From Sipunculus nudus (taxonomy: Eukaryota; Annelida; Sipuncula; Golfingiida; Sipunculidae): a stretch of DNA of 64,000 nt. The stretch covers positions 49,045,676-49,109,675 of the forward strand of contig CM049311.1 in NCBI GenBank assembly GCA_026874595.1. The letters run 5' to 3'. This document shows, piece after piece, positions 23,572-37,913 of the stretch (position 1 is the stretch's first letter; every line of letters begins with the position of its first letter). Both the position numbers and the translations under genes were made by a program. Below the pieces are notes generated by a model. That model was not told where the DNA came from. It was given only the letters and a program-made list of their open reading frames with translations, and did not search any database.

Positions 23572-26500
23572 TTTCCTTGGTGATGTACTGCTTGATACAG
23601 ATTATATTGTGAATATCCAAGGACACAATATACATAAAACAATTGGGTATTTAGAAGTAGCTAGTTTCCAGCTATTTCAGGTGTAGAAAACCCTAAAATA
23701 TGGAGCATTATTATGGAACAATGAAAAAAAGTTGGGTTTCTTCCCCAAAATTGTCACTATTTCAGTGGGGGCTATAACCCTTCCAAAAGTGTACCTTAAC
23801 AAAGAGAACTTTGAGTAGGTGAATTATCCTTTGGCTGTGACACCAGCAACACCCTGTTATATTGAGAAAGCAGACAAAGTTAAAAGTGTGTGGTTTCTTG
23901 ATGGACTTCAGTGATGACTGTCTGAACACCTGTGGCCCAGCATCAGAGGAAGTGTGATCTGTAAGACTGGCAGATTTTTCAGGCAAAACTGACAGTCAGC
24001 TAAGGTTTTGCATTAAATAATTCATCCCCCTAGATTGTAGCACATTCTCTGGTGAAATAACATTGATTTGGGTTGGGTTCTATAATATGCACAGCATGTG
24101 TTCATGTAACAAGAAGTCATCAATGCTCTGTCTTTAACCTAGCTGCCTTTCTTCAGCCAAACTCCAGACTCCTCAAGGCCATAAAGGTGATAAAACCTTA
24201 GATAGTTTGCTGTTGAGAATTGACACATTAGCCGAGGTGACAGTCCTATGAAATGCACATTCTTATATTCATCATTAGGGATAGCTCACTATGGCTTATG
24301 AATACAACTTGCAATCTTTGAGCAAATGTTTGGTTTCATTTTTAGTTTATATATCTTCATTGTTTTTCCGCATTTTGATGTTTCATGTTTTTAACTTAGT
24401 ACCTTAAAGTTGAAATTTAATTACAAAAATATTATGTGTGAAACACCATTGCAATTGTACTGGGCATATACATTTTGCAATATACCTTTTACAATTTATC
24501 TGGTGGATTTTAGTCATGTGAGAAAGAAAGGAATGGGAAAATATATACTGTTAAGGTCAAGAACAAAAACTGATACTTGCATATATTTGTACTATCAACT
24601 TTATGGATATAGTATAAAGTTCTAGTAATCTTAAGTTCCTAGTGTATAGTTGACTTAAATTATATTCACAGTTTGAAGGTATTTCATATCAAAGAAACTT
24701 TTTTCATATAATGACTACCATAAAAGTACAGCCTTTGGCTGAGTGTCACTTTTGTACATTTACAGCCTATTCATTGATCTAAAAACCTGTCATATTCCAT
24801 TGCATCATCTTCTTTTGAAATCAATTCCAAACATTCATACCCAACATGCAGAAAAAGGGTATTTATTGTAACCTGAGTGGACAGAAGTAGTCTGTATTTA
24901 ACAAGAAGCTCTTATGGTGGACCAGAGACAACACTTACACAGCATCTTGTCAGAGCTTGTATTGGACCTTCTGCTGAAATGTATGCTGTACCCAGCATTT
25001 GGCAGACTGTCCTAACAGCTAATGGAACCTTTGGAATTCAGTTTCATTGATCATCATTGTTATTTGATATTTCTTAAAGCTATATTGTACAGAGGTTATA
25101 ATAAGGTACCCCTGGTGCAGATCAGGTAATCCAGTGCATATAGAGGAAATGGCAGAATTATACATAGTCTTTTGGAATATCAGATCTAGTTTTTATCATG
25201 GTTCTTCCTATTACCAGCATACAGTACAGAAAGTAAAAACATATCAGTAGCCCGCAGATTTAATCTTGTGGACTGGTTTTCAAATGTTGTTTTTATAATT
25301 ATTTGATTATTTCATGGAAGGGAGCTTTCAGTGTTGTTTGTATTTAAACCGAATGATTGTGCTTATTCTTTAATAATAGACTATATGGAATGATTGTTGA
25401 AACAGTCCTACATTTGTACAGTTCTGTATACATATTAATGCATGGATATAAACATTTTTGCACAGATGGCCTTATTTTACTTTTGTTTTGCTCTGAGGTA
25501 ATGTTAACTAAATATCAGTAAGATTAAGAGCTCCAGATATTTACAAATGTTTATAAGGCCCTGCCTTTTCCAAATAAATATATATCTTTAAAAGTTCTTT
25601 TCATAAATTTGCATAAAAATATTGATACATTTTTAATTCCAAAAGCACTGGTCTTGGCAACTACACATGCAAACATGCACAAGCACACATATTTAAAGGA
25701 ACATATTAGATATGTAGCATTCATACAAGCTAATCCATTACTTTGACTTAGAGCTGTATTTTCATGAAAGTAAGTTTCTTTGTGTTTTTACCCAAACTAT
25801 GACACAGAAGACTTATTTGTTAATAAAATTGTACCTAATGGATCTTAGCTGAGGTTTGGAGCAAGATGAAAGCTCCACAGAAAATTATCTAATGGATTTC
25901 TTATGTTTCAGCTGACTTTTAACAGAATAAACCCTTCAAGTAATTTCTTTGGAAACATAAAATAAACCCTTCAGCTTTTGAAAAACCTGAGAGAACAAAC
26001 TCATAGAGTACTGGATAATTAATTCAAGTGCAGTCATAAAAACAGAGTTTATGATACCTTTAAATATGTTTTTAATCCTTTGTTTTTGTTTGAAAATTTT
26101 TGAAAATGTAGCTAGACCATATGTTGAGATTACTCTCCCTTCAGAAAACTTTCTTTTTTCATAATCAAATAGGTGTATTTGCATGTGTTTATATTAACGC
26201 TGCTTATTTATATAACTCTGCTTTATACAATTAGGTGGGGTATGATATAGCATAGCTCTTTGGTAATGCATTGATTTTACTCACACTATAATATATATAT
26301 ATATCACATTTACATGTGAAAATTGTGACAAGCTGGCTATAAGATCTGCAGTTATCAATAATATAATAACCAAAGTAACCTCAGAAATGGAACGTTTAAC
26401 ACACTGGAAATTTCTAAAGACAAACATAAGTATATTAATTCACATGTTACTGTTTACAGTTTATTTTTCTTTACCTCATATTTTAACATAGGAAAATTTT

Positions 26501-27250
26501 GTTCAGTGATATAACTTGTGTATATGTTGTTATATAAGTACATGTTAAGGATGTTTATGTCATGCAACCTTGTATGCACCAGTGATGTCTAGCTTTTATT
26601 GTCATGGTGAAGGTGGTAAAAGTAACAAATTATTTGTCATAATAGAGAAACAGCAAGAACTGAATATATTTATTCTATGGTTAAAGTTTAAGGTAAATCC
26701 TTTACAGATCTATCTAATATTAACCTCATCTACTATAAATAAAATTTAACCAAATTTATCTTCTGTATATATATATATATATATATATGTCATGGTTTCA
26801 TCACACACCAGGAACTTGGTAGATGAATATGGTAATTAAACAGAGAGTGAGAATTCATATAATCATGTATTTTTATTTTGGTAATGTTGAATGTATCTTG
26901 GTTATATCAAAGCAGAAGCAAAGTGTTTACAGTGACAGGTTCACCATCAAGCAGTTTGAAATTTGAAACTTTGGTCTACAAGGAGTGAATATTTGATTTC
27001 AATAAAAGGGTTTAAATTATTTTTAAATAAAGGAGCTTTTATACTGAAGTTATTACAAAACATTGCAGGTTGGTCAGCTGCAAATAATCTTAGCATATTA
27101 CAAGTTTGTCTAGAATGAATTAACAGTGAAACAAATATGGTACCTATCCTTTATTAACTTTATTCATGCATAATGCTAGTCTGGATTGCTAGAGATGAGC
27201 CTTCACAGCTGAGAAACAGATTAGAAGACCTACAATCTACAACAGCTAGT
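23572..27250. other. Intronic DNA, no recognised feature
   Basis: AT-rich with short TA tracts (about 26293-26305 and 26767-26788). No exon or repeat family was recognised. Confidence 0.45.
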
Positions 27251-30200
27251 GTGACTATCATGCAATATTGCACCAACAAGCTGATCGAAGTGAGCATTGA
27301 TTGTGGGGTACAAAATTTCTGCAAAGTCAGTAACAGAAAGTATGTCGGAGAAAAAGGGTGGCAGGAGGGATTATATAGGGAGGTTGAATCAAACATTTTA
27401 GCTGATAAGCAGGCCATGACTTCTTCATGGTGTACCATTGCAGATATTACAGGTCACATGACTGTGAACCAAACCAAGGCTGCCTAACAGGTCAGAGAAA
27501 TGACCGATCACCTAATTATTGCCACTCCCTAATTGCCAATCCTGTATTGACCAATCTTCTAAGAACTGACCTATTCAACTAAATATTGCCTGTGTCCGTC
27601 CATGCATAAATCTCCATGGTGCTTATTTTACTCCCAGATGTATTTACAGAAAGAAGCCTACTGAAGTTATTACAAACATTTTATCATGCAGACAACTATT
27701 CCAAGCATTGCTCCTACCCCCTTTCCTGATGTCATTCGTATTTTTGGAAAGATTCCTAGCGTGGCTAGTGGGAGGAAATATGTATCCCCAGTGTCTTTAT
27801 TGAGGTATCCTATGCTCTGATTTAAGTCCCCTTGGGATAACAACACAATGAGTTGAAACCTAAAAAGTTTTAAATTGGCATTTTCTGTCAAAATGCGGGT
27901 GTCCACAGTACTTCTATAATAGCCAGGTGTTAGATGTATCACCCAAGTGTGTGTCCTTTTACCCAGTCCAGTCTCGAGGTGTTCTGTATCTTCACACAAC
28001 TTTATACAGGTAATCATCCCCTCACAGATGGTAGGTGTTGTTAAAAAAACACAAACATATACTAAAGCACCTTTAGGCCATGAGGCATTGTCCAACATGA
28101 CATAAATACAAATGTTTTGGCATCCTCTTTGTGACTTAGAGTGCCTTTCCCCAAATACAAAGCATGCCAATCTGACAGGTCCTTAGCTTAGACTCTCTGA
28201 TATCATTAGGGCAAAACATCGCTACTGTGTTTATATGAATGACACTGGTAATGAGGATATAATGACTTATCAAACATCCTCAAATTACAAGTGCAGTTAA
28301 TATTTCTTATGATTTTGTTTAGTTGAATATAATTAAAGATTAAGATGGAAAGGAGCATATTGGAATTTATTTCATACACTCTATGAAGAAATAGAGTGAT
28401 CAATTTATTTTATTTTATCGCATATGAGACAGCAGTTTTTTTATTCCTTTTTTTCTGATTTTTTTTGTCTAGATTAAATTTTATTCTTTTTATGCAGAGT
28501 TATTTTCTTTCTGAGGAATCTCATTTGTCTTATTCACATAACTATAATTTCCTTGTCTCCTCAGTGGTATTATATGCAGATAACTACAATGCTTGGAAAG
28601 GGTGCCTATGCTGGGTGGTAGTGTCTTACAATGGCAAAAAATCAGTCAAATATACAAATTTTATAGTCTTACTGATGTTGCTGTGCAGTGCACATGTTCA
28701 CATTCAAAGTATTTTAATACAATTTTGTTGCTGTTTCTTTATGTGTACATATATCTGTAAGTATTCATGTGTATCTGTAAGTATTACTAAAGGATTACAA
28801 CGTTTGTAAACCTGTGTGGAAAGTCTGTTAGCCAGCTTATGATACAGTCAGTGGAAGAACCAATAACAACTAAATGTCATTGTAGAGTCCTAAGGTGAAA
28901 ACTTTATAAAGTAGGTATTGTGATTTATGGGATCTTCAACCTTTATTTTGACAATTAGTGTGACTATCATGCAATATTGCACCAACAAGCTGATCGAAGT
29001 GAGCATTGATTGTAGGGTACGAAATTTCTGCAAAGTCACTAACAGAAAGTATGTCACAGAAAAAAGGTGGCAGGAGGGATTATATAGGGAGCTTAAATCA
29101 AACATTTTAGCTGATAAGCAGGCCATGACTTCTTCATGGTGTACCATTGCAGATATTACAGGTCACATGACTGTGAACCAAACCAAGGCTGCCTAACAGG
29201 TCAGAGAAATGACCGATCACCTAATTATTGCCACTCCCTAATTGCCAATCCTGTATTGACCAATCTTCCAAGAACTGACCTATTCAACTAAATATTGCCT
29301 GTCTCTGTCCATGCATAAATCTCCATGGTGCTTATTTTACTCCCAGATGTATTTACATAAAGAAGCCTACTGAAGTTATTACAAACATTTTATCATGCAG
29401 ATAACTATTCCAAGCATTGCTCCTACCCCCTTCCCGACGTCATTCGTATTCTTGGAAAGATTCCTAGCGTGGCTAGTGGGAGGAAATATGTATCCCCAGT
29501 GTCTTTATTGAGGTATCCTATGCTCTGATTTAAGTCCCCTTGGGATAACAACACAATGAGTTGAAACCTAAAAAGTTTTAAATTGGCATTTTCTGTCAAA
29601 ATGCGGGTGTCCACAGTACTTCTATAATAGCCAGGTGTTAGATGTATCACCCAAGTGTGTGTCCTTTTACCCAGTCCAGTCTCAAGGTGTTCTGTATCTT
29701 CACACATCTATATACAGGTAATCATCCCCTCACAGATGGTAGGTGTTGTTAAAAAATACACAAACATATACCAAAGCACCTTTAGGCCATGAGGCATTGT
29801 CCAACATGACATAAATACAAATGTATTGGCATCCTCTTTGTGACTTAGAGTGCCTTTCCCCCAATTACAAAGCATGCCAATCTTACAGGTCCTAATATTT
29901 TTAGCTTAGACTCTCTGATATCATTAGGGCAAAACATTGCTACTGTGTTTATATGAATGACACTGGTAATGAGGATATAATGACTTATCAAACAACCTCA
30001 GATTACAAGTGCAGTTAATATTTCATATGATTTTGTTTAGTTGAATATAATTAAAGATTAAGATGGAAAGGAGCGTATTGGAATTTATTTCATACACTAT
30101 GAAGAAATAGAGCAATCAATTATTTTATATTATCGCAAATGAGACAGCAGTTTTTTTATTCCTTTTTTCTGACTTTTTTAGTCTAGATTAAATTTTATTC

Positions 30201-32367
30201 TTTTTATGCAGAGTTATTTTCTTTCTGAGGAATCTCAGTTGTCTTATACACATAACTATAATTCCTTCTCACCTCAGTGGTATTATACAGATAACTACAA
30301 TGCTTGGAAAGGGTGCCTATGCTGGGTGGTAGTGTCTTACAATGGCAAAAAATCAGTCAAATATCCAAATTTTATAGTCTTACTGATGTTGCTGTGCAGT
30401 GAACATGTTCACATTCTAAGAATTTTCATACAATTTTGTTGCTGTTTCTTTATGTGTACATATATCTGTAAGTATTCATGTGTATCTGTAAGTATTACTG
30501 AAGGATTACAACGTTTGTAAACTTGTGTGGAAAGTCTGTTAGCCAGCTTATGATACAGTCAGTGGAAGAACCAATAACAACTAAATGTCATTGTGGAGTC
30601 CTAAGGTGAAAACTTTATAAAGTAGGTATTGTGATTTATGGGATCTTTAACCTTTATTTTGACAATTAGTGTGACTATCATGCAATATTGCACCAACAAG
30701 CTGATCGAAGTGAGCATTGATTGTAGGGTACAAAATTTCTGCAAAGTCACTAACAGAAAGTATGTCACAGAAAAAGGGTGGCAGGAGGGATTATATAGGA
30801 AGGTTAAATCAAACATTTTAGCTGATAAGCAGGCCATGACTTCTTCATGGTGTACCATTGCAGATATTACAGGTCACATGACAGTGAACCAAACCAAGGC
30901 TGCCTAACAGGTCAGAGAAATGACCGATCACCTAATTATTGCCACTCCCTAATTGCCAATCCTGTATTGACCAATCTTCCAAGAACTGACCTATTTAACT
31001 AAATATTGCCTGTCTCTGTACATGCATAAATCTCCATGGTGCTTATTTTACTCCCAGATGTATTTACATAAAGAAGCCTACTGAAGTTATTACAAACATT
31101 TTATCATGCAGATAACTATTCCAAGCATTGCTCCTACCCCCTTCCCGACGTCATTCGTATTATTGGAAAGATTCCTAGCGTGGCTAGTGGGAGGAAATAT
31201 GTATCCCCAGTGTCTTTATTGAGGTATCCTATGCTCTGATTTAAGTCCCCTTGGGATAACAACACAATGAGTTGAAACCTAAAAAGTTTTAAATTGGCAT
31301 TTTCTGTCAAAATGCGGGTGTCCACAGTACTTCTATAATAGCCAGGTGTTAGATGTATCACCCAAGTGTGTGTCCTTTTACCCAGTCCAGTCTCAAGGTG
31401 TTCTGTATCTTCACACATCTATATACAGGTATTCATCCCCTCACAGATGGTAGGTGTTGTTAAAAAATACACAAACATATACCAAAGCACCTTTAGGCCA
31501 TGAGGCATTGTCCAACATGACATAAATACAAATGTTTTGGCATCCTCTTTGTGACTTAGTGTGCCTTTCCCTAATTACAACGCATGCCAATCTTACAGGT
31601 CCTTAGCTTAGACTCTCTGATATCATTAGGGCAAAACATCGCTACTGTGTTTATATGAATGACACTGGTAATGAGGATATAATGACTTATCAAAAGTCCT
31701 CAAATTACAAGTTCAGTTAATATTTCTAATGATTTTGTTTAGTTGAATATAATTAAAGATTTAGATGGAAAGGAGCATATTGGATTTTATTTCCTACACT
31801 ATATGAAGAAATAGAGTGATCAATTTAGATTAAATTATCGTGTATGAGACAGCAGTTCTCTAGATTACTTTTTTTCTGACTTTTTTAGTCTAGATTAAAT
31901 TTTATTTGCAGAGTTATTTTCTTTCTGAGGAATCTCATTTGTCTTATTCACATAACTATAATTTCCTTGTCACCTCAGTGGTATTATACATATAACTACA
32001 ATGCTTGGAAAGGGTGCCTATGCTGAGTGGTAGTGTCTTACAATGGCAAAAAATCAGTCAAATATCCAAATTTTATAGTCTTACTGATGTTGCTGTGCAG
32101 TGCACATGTTCACATTCAAAGAATTTTCATACAATTTTGTTGCTGTTTCTTTATGTGTACATATATCTGTAAGTATTTATGTGAATCTGTAAGTATTACT
32201 AAAGGATCACAACATTTGTAAACCTGTGTGGAAAGTCTGTTAGCCAGCTTATGATACAGTCAGTGGAAGAACCAATAACAACTAAATGTCATTGTGCGTC
32301 CAAAGGTGAAAACTTTATAAAGTAGGTATTGTGATTTATGGGATCTTTAACCTTTATTTTGACAATT
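27251..32367. repeat. Tandem triplication of a 1.71-kb unit
   Basis: Three head-to-tail units start at 27251, 28960 and 30671, each with GTGACTATCATGCAATATTG. Spacings are 1709 and 1711 bp; the third unit ends at about 32367 (1697 bp). The units differ by a few percent by eye, plus small indels, so the duplication is fairly recent. Each unit carries the same 94-codon frame on the minus strand (27670-28170 in the longer first unit; 29423-29707; 31134-31418). In units 2 and 3 it is cut short at the same place. The substitutions do not look protein-constrained. The class of the unit is unknown, and no terminal repeats were seen. Confidence 0.93.
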
Positions 32368-32673
32368 ATGGATGAGCTTTTGGTCATGGTGCATTGAGCG
32401 ATATAGACAAACATGCAGAGTCAGGAATCAGGATAATAAAGCTGGTAAGAAACAGGAGCAAGGAGCAATCCCATGTCTTCCAGGGTTACCTAGAGAACAT
32501 CAGTGTGACATCTCAGTAATTTCTCCTGTGGTTTATGTCTTACTTTAAGCAGGAAAACAGGCACAAGAAACAAGTCCTTTTCTGCTTAGTTTTCACAATA
32601 TTTCAGTGTCATATCTGCTCTAACTCACCTCTGAGTGCCAAGAGTGGTTTCCTTATAGTCATCTTATATATAA

Positions 32674-32695
32674 CCCCCCCCCCCCCCCCCTCCCC
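32674..32695. repeat. Poly-C tract
   Basis: Seventeen consecutive C, one T, then four C. It is a strong simple repeat about 400 bp before the 41-bp minisatellite. Confidence 0.9.
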
Positions 32696-33096
32696 ATGAA
32701 AATGAGGTTCTCTTTTCTTACACAGGGAATTCAAGAAAAACCTTGAAACTGCAAATTTAATTATGTCTCATTTTTCTGAACAGGCTATGCACTGTATGAT
32801 GAGCTTTGATTGATTTTAGTATTGAAATTTAATATGTCAAATCAATTATCCTTGAATTTTGAAAATCAGAGAATTTTATTTTCAAAGTAATGCTGGGAGC
32901 CCTATGGCAGACACAAGGTTTAGATGATATTTCACAGGCATATGCAGCTGTGTTTGTGATCTGATTGATAACATATGGAATAAAACAGGGACATTTGAAA
33001 CAGTTAACAGTTAAGTTATATGTAGAAATAGGTAAAAAATGATCTTCCTAAAATTTTGAAATTCATCAAGGAAACATACAGGAAAAATCAGGGGAT

Positions 33097-34769
33097 GCAC
33101 CATCACAGTGGCTGAGGAGCAACAACACTCAGTAGATACACCATCACAGTGGCTGAGGAGCAACAACTCTCAGTAGATACACCATCACAGTGGCTGAGGA
33201 GCAACAACTCTCAGTAGATACACCATCACAGTGGCTGAGGAGCAACAACTCTCAGTAGATACACCATCACAGTGGCTGAGGAGCAACAACTCTCAGTAGA
33301 TACACCATTACAGTGGCTGAGGAGCAACAACTCTCAGTAGATACACCATCACAGTGGCTGAGGAGCAACAACACTCAGTAGATACACCATCACAGTGGCT
33401 GAGGAGCAACAACTCTCAGTAGATACACCATCACAGTGGCTGAGGAGCAACAACACTCAGTAGATACACCATCACAGTGGCTGAGGAGCAACAACTCTCA
33501 GTAGATACACCATCACAGTGGCTGAGGAGCAACAACACTCAGTAGATACACCATCACAGTGGCTGAGGAGCAACAACACTCAGTAGATACACCATCACAG
33601 TGGCTGAGGAGCAACAACTCTCAGTAGATACACCATCACAGTGGCTGAGGAGCAACAACACTCAGTAGATACACCATCACAGTGGCTGAGGAGCAACAAC
33701 ACTCAGTAGATACACCATTACAGTGGCTGAGGAGCAACAACTCTCAGTAGATACACCATCACAGTGGCTGAGGAGCAACAACTCTCAGTAGATACACCAT
33801 TACAGTGGCTGAGGAGCAACAACTCTCAGTAGATACACCATCACAGTGGCTGAGGAGCAACAACACTCAGTAGATACACCATCACAGTGGCTGAGGAGCA
33901 ACAACACTCAGTAGATACACCATCACAGTGGCTGAGGAGCAACAACTCTCAGTAGATACACCATCACAGTGGCTGAGGAGCAACAACACTCAGTAGATAC
34001 ACCATCACAGTGGCTGAGGAGCAACAACACTCAGTAGATACACCATCACAGTGGCTGAGGAGCAACAACACTCAGTAGATACACCATTACAGTGGCTGAG
34101 GAGCAACAACTCTCAGTAGATACACCATCACAGTGGCTGAGGAGCAACAACACTCAGTAGATACACCATTACAGTGGCTGAGGAGCAACAACACTCAGTA
34201 GATACACCATTACAGTGGCTGAGGAGCAACAACTCTCAGTAGATACACCATCACAGTGGCTGAGGAGCAACAACTCTCAGTAGATACACCATCACAGTGG
34301 CTGAGGAGCAACAACACTCAGTAGATACACCATTACAGTGGCTGAGGAGCAACAACTCTCAGTAGATACACCATCACAGTGGCTGAGGAGCAACAACACT
34401 CAGTAGATACACCATCACAGTGGCTGAGGAGCAACAACACTCAGTAGATACACCATCACAGTGGCTGAGGAGCAACAACACTCAGTAGATACACCATTAC
34501 AGTGGCTGAGGAGCAACAACTCTCAGTAGATACACCATCACAGTGGCTGAGGAGCAACAACACTCAGTAGATACACCATCACAGTGGCTGAGGAGCAACA
34601 ACACTCAGTAGATACACCATTACAGTGGCTGAGGAGCAACAACTCTCAGTAGATACACCATCACAGTGGCTGAGGAGCAACAACACTCAGTAGATACACC
34701 ATTACAGTGGCTGAGGAGCAACAACTCTCAGTAGATACACCATTAAAATGGCAGAGGAGCAACTTTAGG
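33097..34769. repeat. Minisatellite: 40 units of exactly 41 bp
   Basis: Units run without a single indel from 33097 to 34736 (40 x 41 = 1640 bp), followed by one degenerate unit. Each unit contains ACACCAT[C/T]ACAGTGG, CTGAGGAGCAACAAC and [A/T]CTCAGTAGAT. Only those two positions vary across the array, apart from the first unit's edge. Counting units gives 20 C/A, 10 C/T, 9 T/T and 1 T/A. The period is not a multiple of three, so no coding role is likely. Confidence 0.97.
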
Positions 34770-34933
34770 TAATTTTCCCCAAACCTGCTCCAGGTCAGAT
34801 CAGAAGTTAAACAGAGAAAATGGTCAAACCAGCAAGGAATGAACAATGTCATGTTCTCCAGCTTCATAGAAAATTTGGCTGACGTCCAGTCCAGGTGTTT
34901 CTTGACAGTAGATTGAAACACCATGCAGTTATT

Positions 34934-35804
34934 GTATCCACCAAAACAGAATTTTGCGGATACTATGTTTTCAGCCCCCCGCCGCGGCGTAGGTGTCCTG
35001 AGAACTCCTCCGTAACCTCTGGGTGGAATTTTACGAAACCCAGGATTATGTTCGGGCCACATGTGAACTGCTGCGCTCCGATTTTGTTTTGACCTCTGAC
35101 CTTTCCTCTGCGCTCTGCATCCATCTGTGCGTCTGTTTTGACACTGAACCCACATATCTCGGGAACCATTTGATCGATCAGGAAAAATTTTTTGCACAAA
35201 TGTAGCCCTTGGATAGCTTTATAACATACTTAAAAAAATGGTGGCGCCACCTGCAACCATTTTTGCACAGCATCCATCTGTTCATCTGCCGTTGGATAAA
35301 ATCACTCGTATCTCGGCAGTAGTTTGACATATCTGCCTAAAATTTTGCAGATTTATACATCCTGGACAGCTTTCTGGATTTTGTGGCAGGTGGCGCCACC
35401 TACTTTTATGTTTACCCTGCAGACATCCAGGCTTATATATCAGGGACTGTTTGACCAATTGGGCCAAAATTTTGCATGTGTATGGATCTCACATAGCTCT
35501 TTATCATAGGCAAAACTGGTGGTGCCACCTGCAACCATTTTTGCACAGCGTGTCTGTTTGTCTGCAGTGGGATAAAATCACTCATATCTCGGCAGTGGTT
35601 TGACTTTTTGCATATGTATACAACTTTGACAGTTTTCTGGATTTTGTGGTACGTGACTCAACCTACATACACATTTCGGCTGCAGACATCCATGCTAATA
35701 TGCAACACACCTCACTCTATTTCCCCTTGCCACTCAATCCATGCCTTGCTTCACCCGTCCCACTCTGAATTCGGCAGATGCACGTCGACTACCCGTATTC
35801 TAGT
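34934..35804 (+). mobile_element. Family A hairpin/CTAGT element, short copy (2-unit core)
   Basis: It begins with a 30-base hairpin, GTATCCACCAAAAC to TTTTGCGGATAC (34934-34963), after TTATT. A GCC-rich run and the GTAGGTGTCC region follow. The core has about two 280-bp units, each with the palindrome-like GGTGGCGCCACC. The end is CGACTACCCGTATT then CTAGT (35800-35804). The 3' copy of the hairpin arm is decayed (CGGCAGATGCAC). It shares its core with 46711-48425. No protein is encoded. Confidence 0.7.
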
Positions 35805-37913
35805 TTAAACTTATGTCAGGGCCAGGACAAGTTTGTGGTAAAAAAATGTCATTGAGCAACTTTAGCCATGGAGACTGCCATGGTAGATGGTATACTAGAT
35901 AAGCAACCTGGCCACTTATCTGGAAAAGGGATAAGACGTGATTCTGACGGTCATTACAGTCCAGCAGATTTAATGTAAATTGAAAGCAGGAAATAACTAT
36001 TCCTTTAGATGTCTCAAGCTTCTGCCAAGCAACAGCCTGACTAATGAGTTCATGAGAGCAGAGGGTGTAGTGGAGAGGGTAATGCTCCTGAACATTCTAA
36101 ACATGGATTATCACTCTGCGATGGAATTTAAGTGATGTTGAGCATGGAAGATTCTATGACCTGGTCAGTCACCCCTGTTTGTAATTCAGACACATATTGA
36201 TGTGGGTATTATTTGTTGATTCGAAAGTGTAGGCATTTGGTTATCATTTTGATTTTTTTATTGAATAAATAACAGGTTTAATAATACAAAGCAGTTTTAA
36301 TGAAATATCATTTGTGGACTTTGAACATTTAAATCGTTTTAAATTTTAATTAAATGATTGGTACTTATATTCTACAAAGAGAATGTTCATGGATAAAAAG
36401 ATAAAATTGAGTATCCTGATTATGAAATGAAAAATGCTTGTGCCTAATCCAGAATGAAACATATATAAAGTATGTTAATCTTAACCTGCATGACTTCTTA
36501 CTTTATGAAGATATAACCATAATTGTCAATAACGACTTGGCAGTGACAAGTTTTCAATGTTACTGTACTTACCAAACACAACTCAACTGTGTGAGCGTAA
36601 TTAATTAAAGATCAGAAAAAGAAGAAATAACACTGTTTAATTTTTTAGCTGTAACCTAAATTTTACAAATTATATATATTATGCAAGAAAACTGGTTTAA
36701 CAACTTAGAAAAAGCATCATATGTATATTGATCAGAAATACATGTTACATGAAAATATATAAAGAAACCTCAGCCATGTTAAAGTTTTTGAACTGTATTG
36801 GTAGGAAGTAGCTGCATGGGATTGAATATGGGATCTTCTGCTTACTACTCCTGTTTCACAACCTAACTTTTAGGCTTTGTGCCACACCCCTAGTTTAACA
36901 TTAAATATGTATTTTGTAGAAATGCCAAAGTAGAAGTGGTATTATGTAGAAGGCTCCAGACAACAGCACAGAACCTTTTGCGTTCTAGTTCCGGGACCAT
37001 TCTGTAAATATTTTATCAGGCAAAAATAAAAGGCTGCAGGTATTTACCTTACATTATATCAGACCTTTATGGCACATTGTTGGACATGGCTCATTGCCAT
37101 ATGGCAGTCCATTTCCCATTGGTGTTCAAACATCTAGAAGACTGCAATCAGATGAGGCGATCATACTCTGACAGGCAACCTTGGTTATAAATAACCTATG
37201 TATATTTCCCTCTGTTAATGATGATATGATCTCCCTGTGTGGTGGTGGAAATACTGATTATAAAATGGTCCTACTAACATATTTACTTGTTAATGATAGT
37301 CAGTGTTGGTTAATTGTACATGCTCGATTTTCAAACTGTCACACACACATACATATGAATATACACAACACTGTTTTACAAGTGTTTCAGAACTTATTAT
37401 GGAAATTTATTCCCGTTATTCAAAAGCAGATAAATGATTTTCATATAAGAGAAACTGATTGAATGAAAAACACAAGTCTTATATTTTATTATCCGTTAGC
37501 CAACCTCTTAAAGATTTAATGAGATTGCAACATGCAATAAAAATGTTGGCAGGAATATGTTACAAATTAGTTAAATGAAAACTTCCTTGGTTCATTCCAT
37601 TGGTAATTCGACCATCAAAGTTAGCAGTGAAATATAATCCCAGGTGTACAGAGTTGAGTAAAAAATCTTACCAGGATAACAGCCTTTGGTAATTTGATGA
37701 TAAAATGCTGACAAAAAGTTTGCCAAATACACTTTACAGAGCAATTTTTAGTCCTTTGAAGCCTAAGAAGGTTCCAAGCTTGGAGTAACTTGAGCTAGAT
37801 CTTATCTAGGTGTATTTCTTTTTTTTTTCCTGTTAGATTTCATACTGCATGGTCATGTATTTTTATGGTGAACATAATAAAATGAAAAACTACCATAATA
37901 AAACCTAAATTAA
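35805..37913. other. Intronic DNA, no recognised feature
   Basis: AT-rich sequence with only short open frames that match nothing I recognise. No repeat was detected. Confidence 0.45.

Noticed and set aside
27173-27487. 104-codon plus-strand frame at the start of each 1.71-kb unit
   Set aside because: Most differences between the three copies change the amino acid, and the start differs in each, so coding is not supported.
27670-28170. 166-codon minus-strand frame in the first 1.71-kb unit
   Set aside because: It is truncated in the other two units, has no recognisable domain, and the differences between copies show no sign of protein constraint. It is best explained as a chance frame in repeated DNA.
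33097-34736. CRISPR-like array
   Set aside because: Units are contiguous 41-bp repeats with no unique spacers, in an animal gene.
34661-35197. 178-codon minus-strand frame
   Set aside because: It runs from the 41-bp minisatellite into the family A element and has no independent support.
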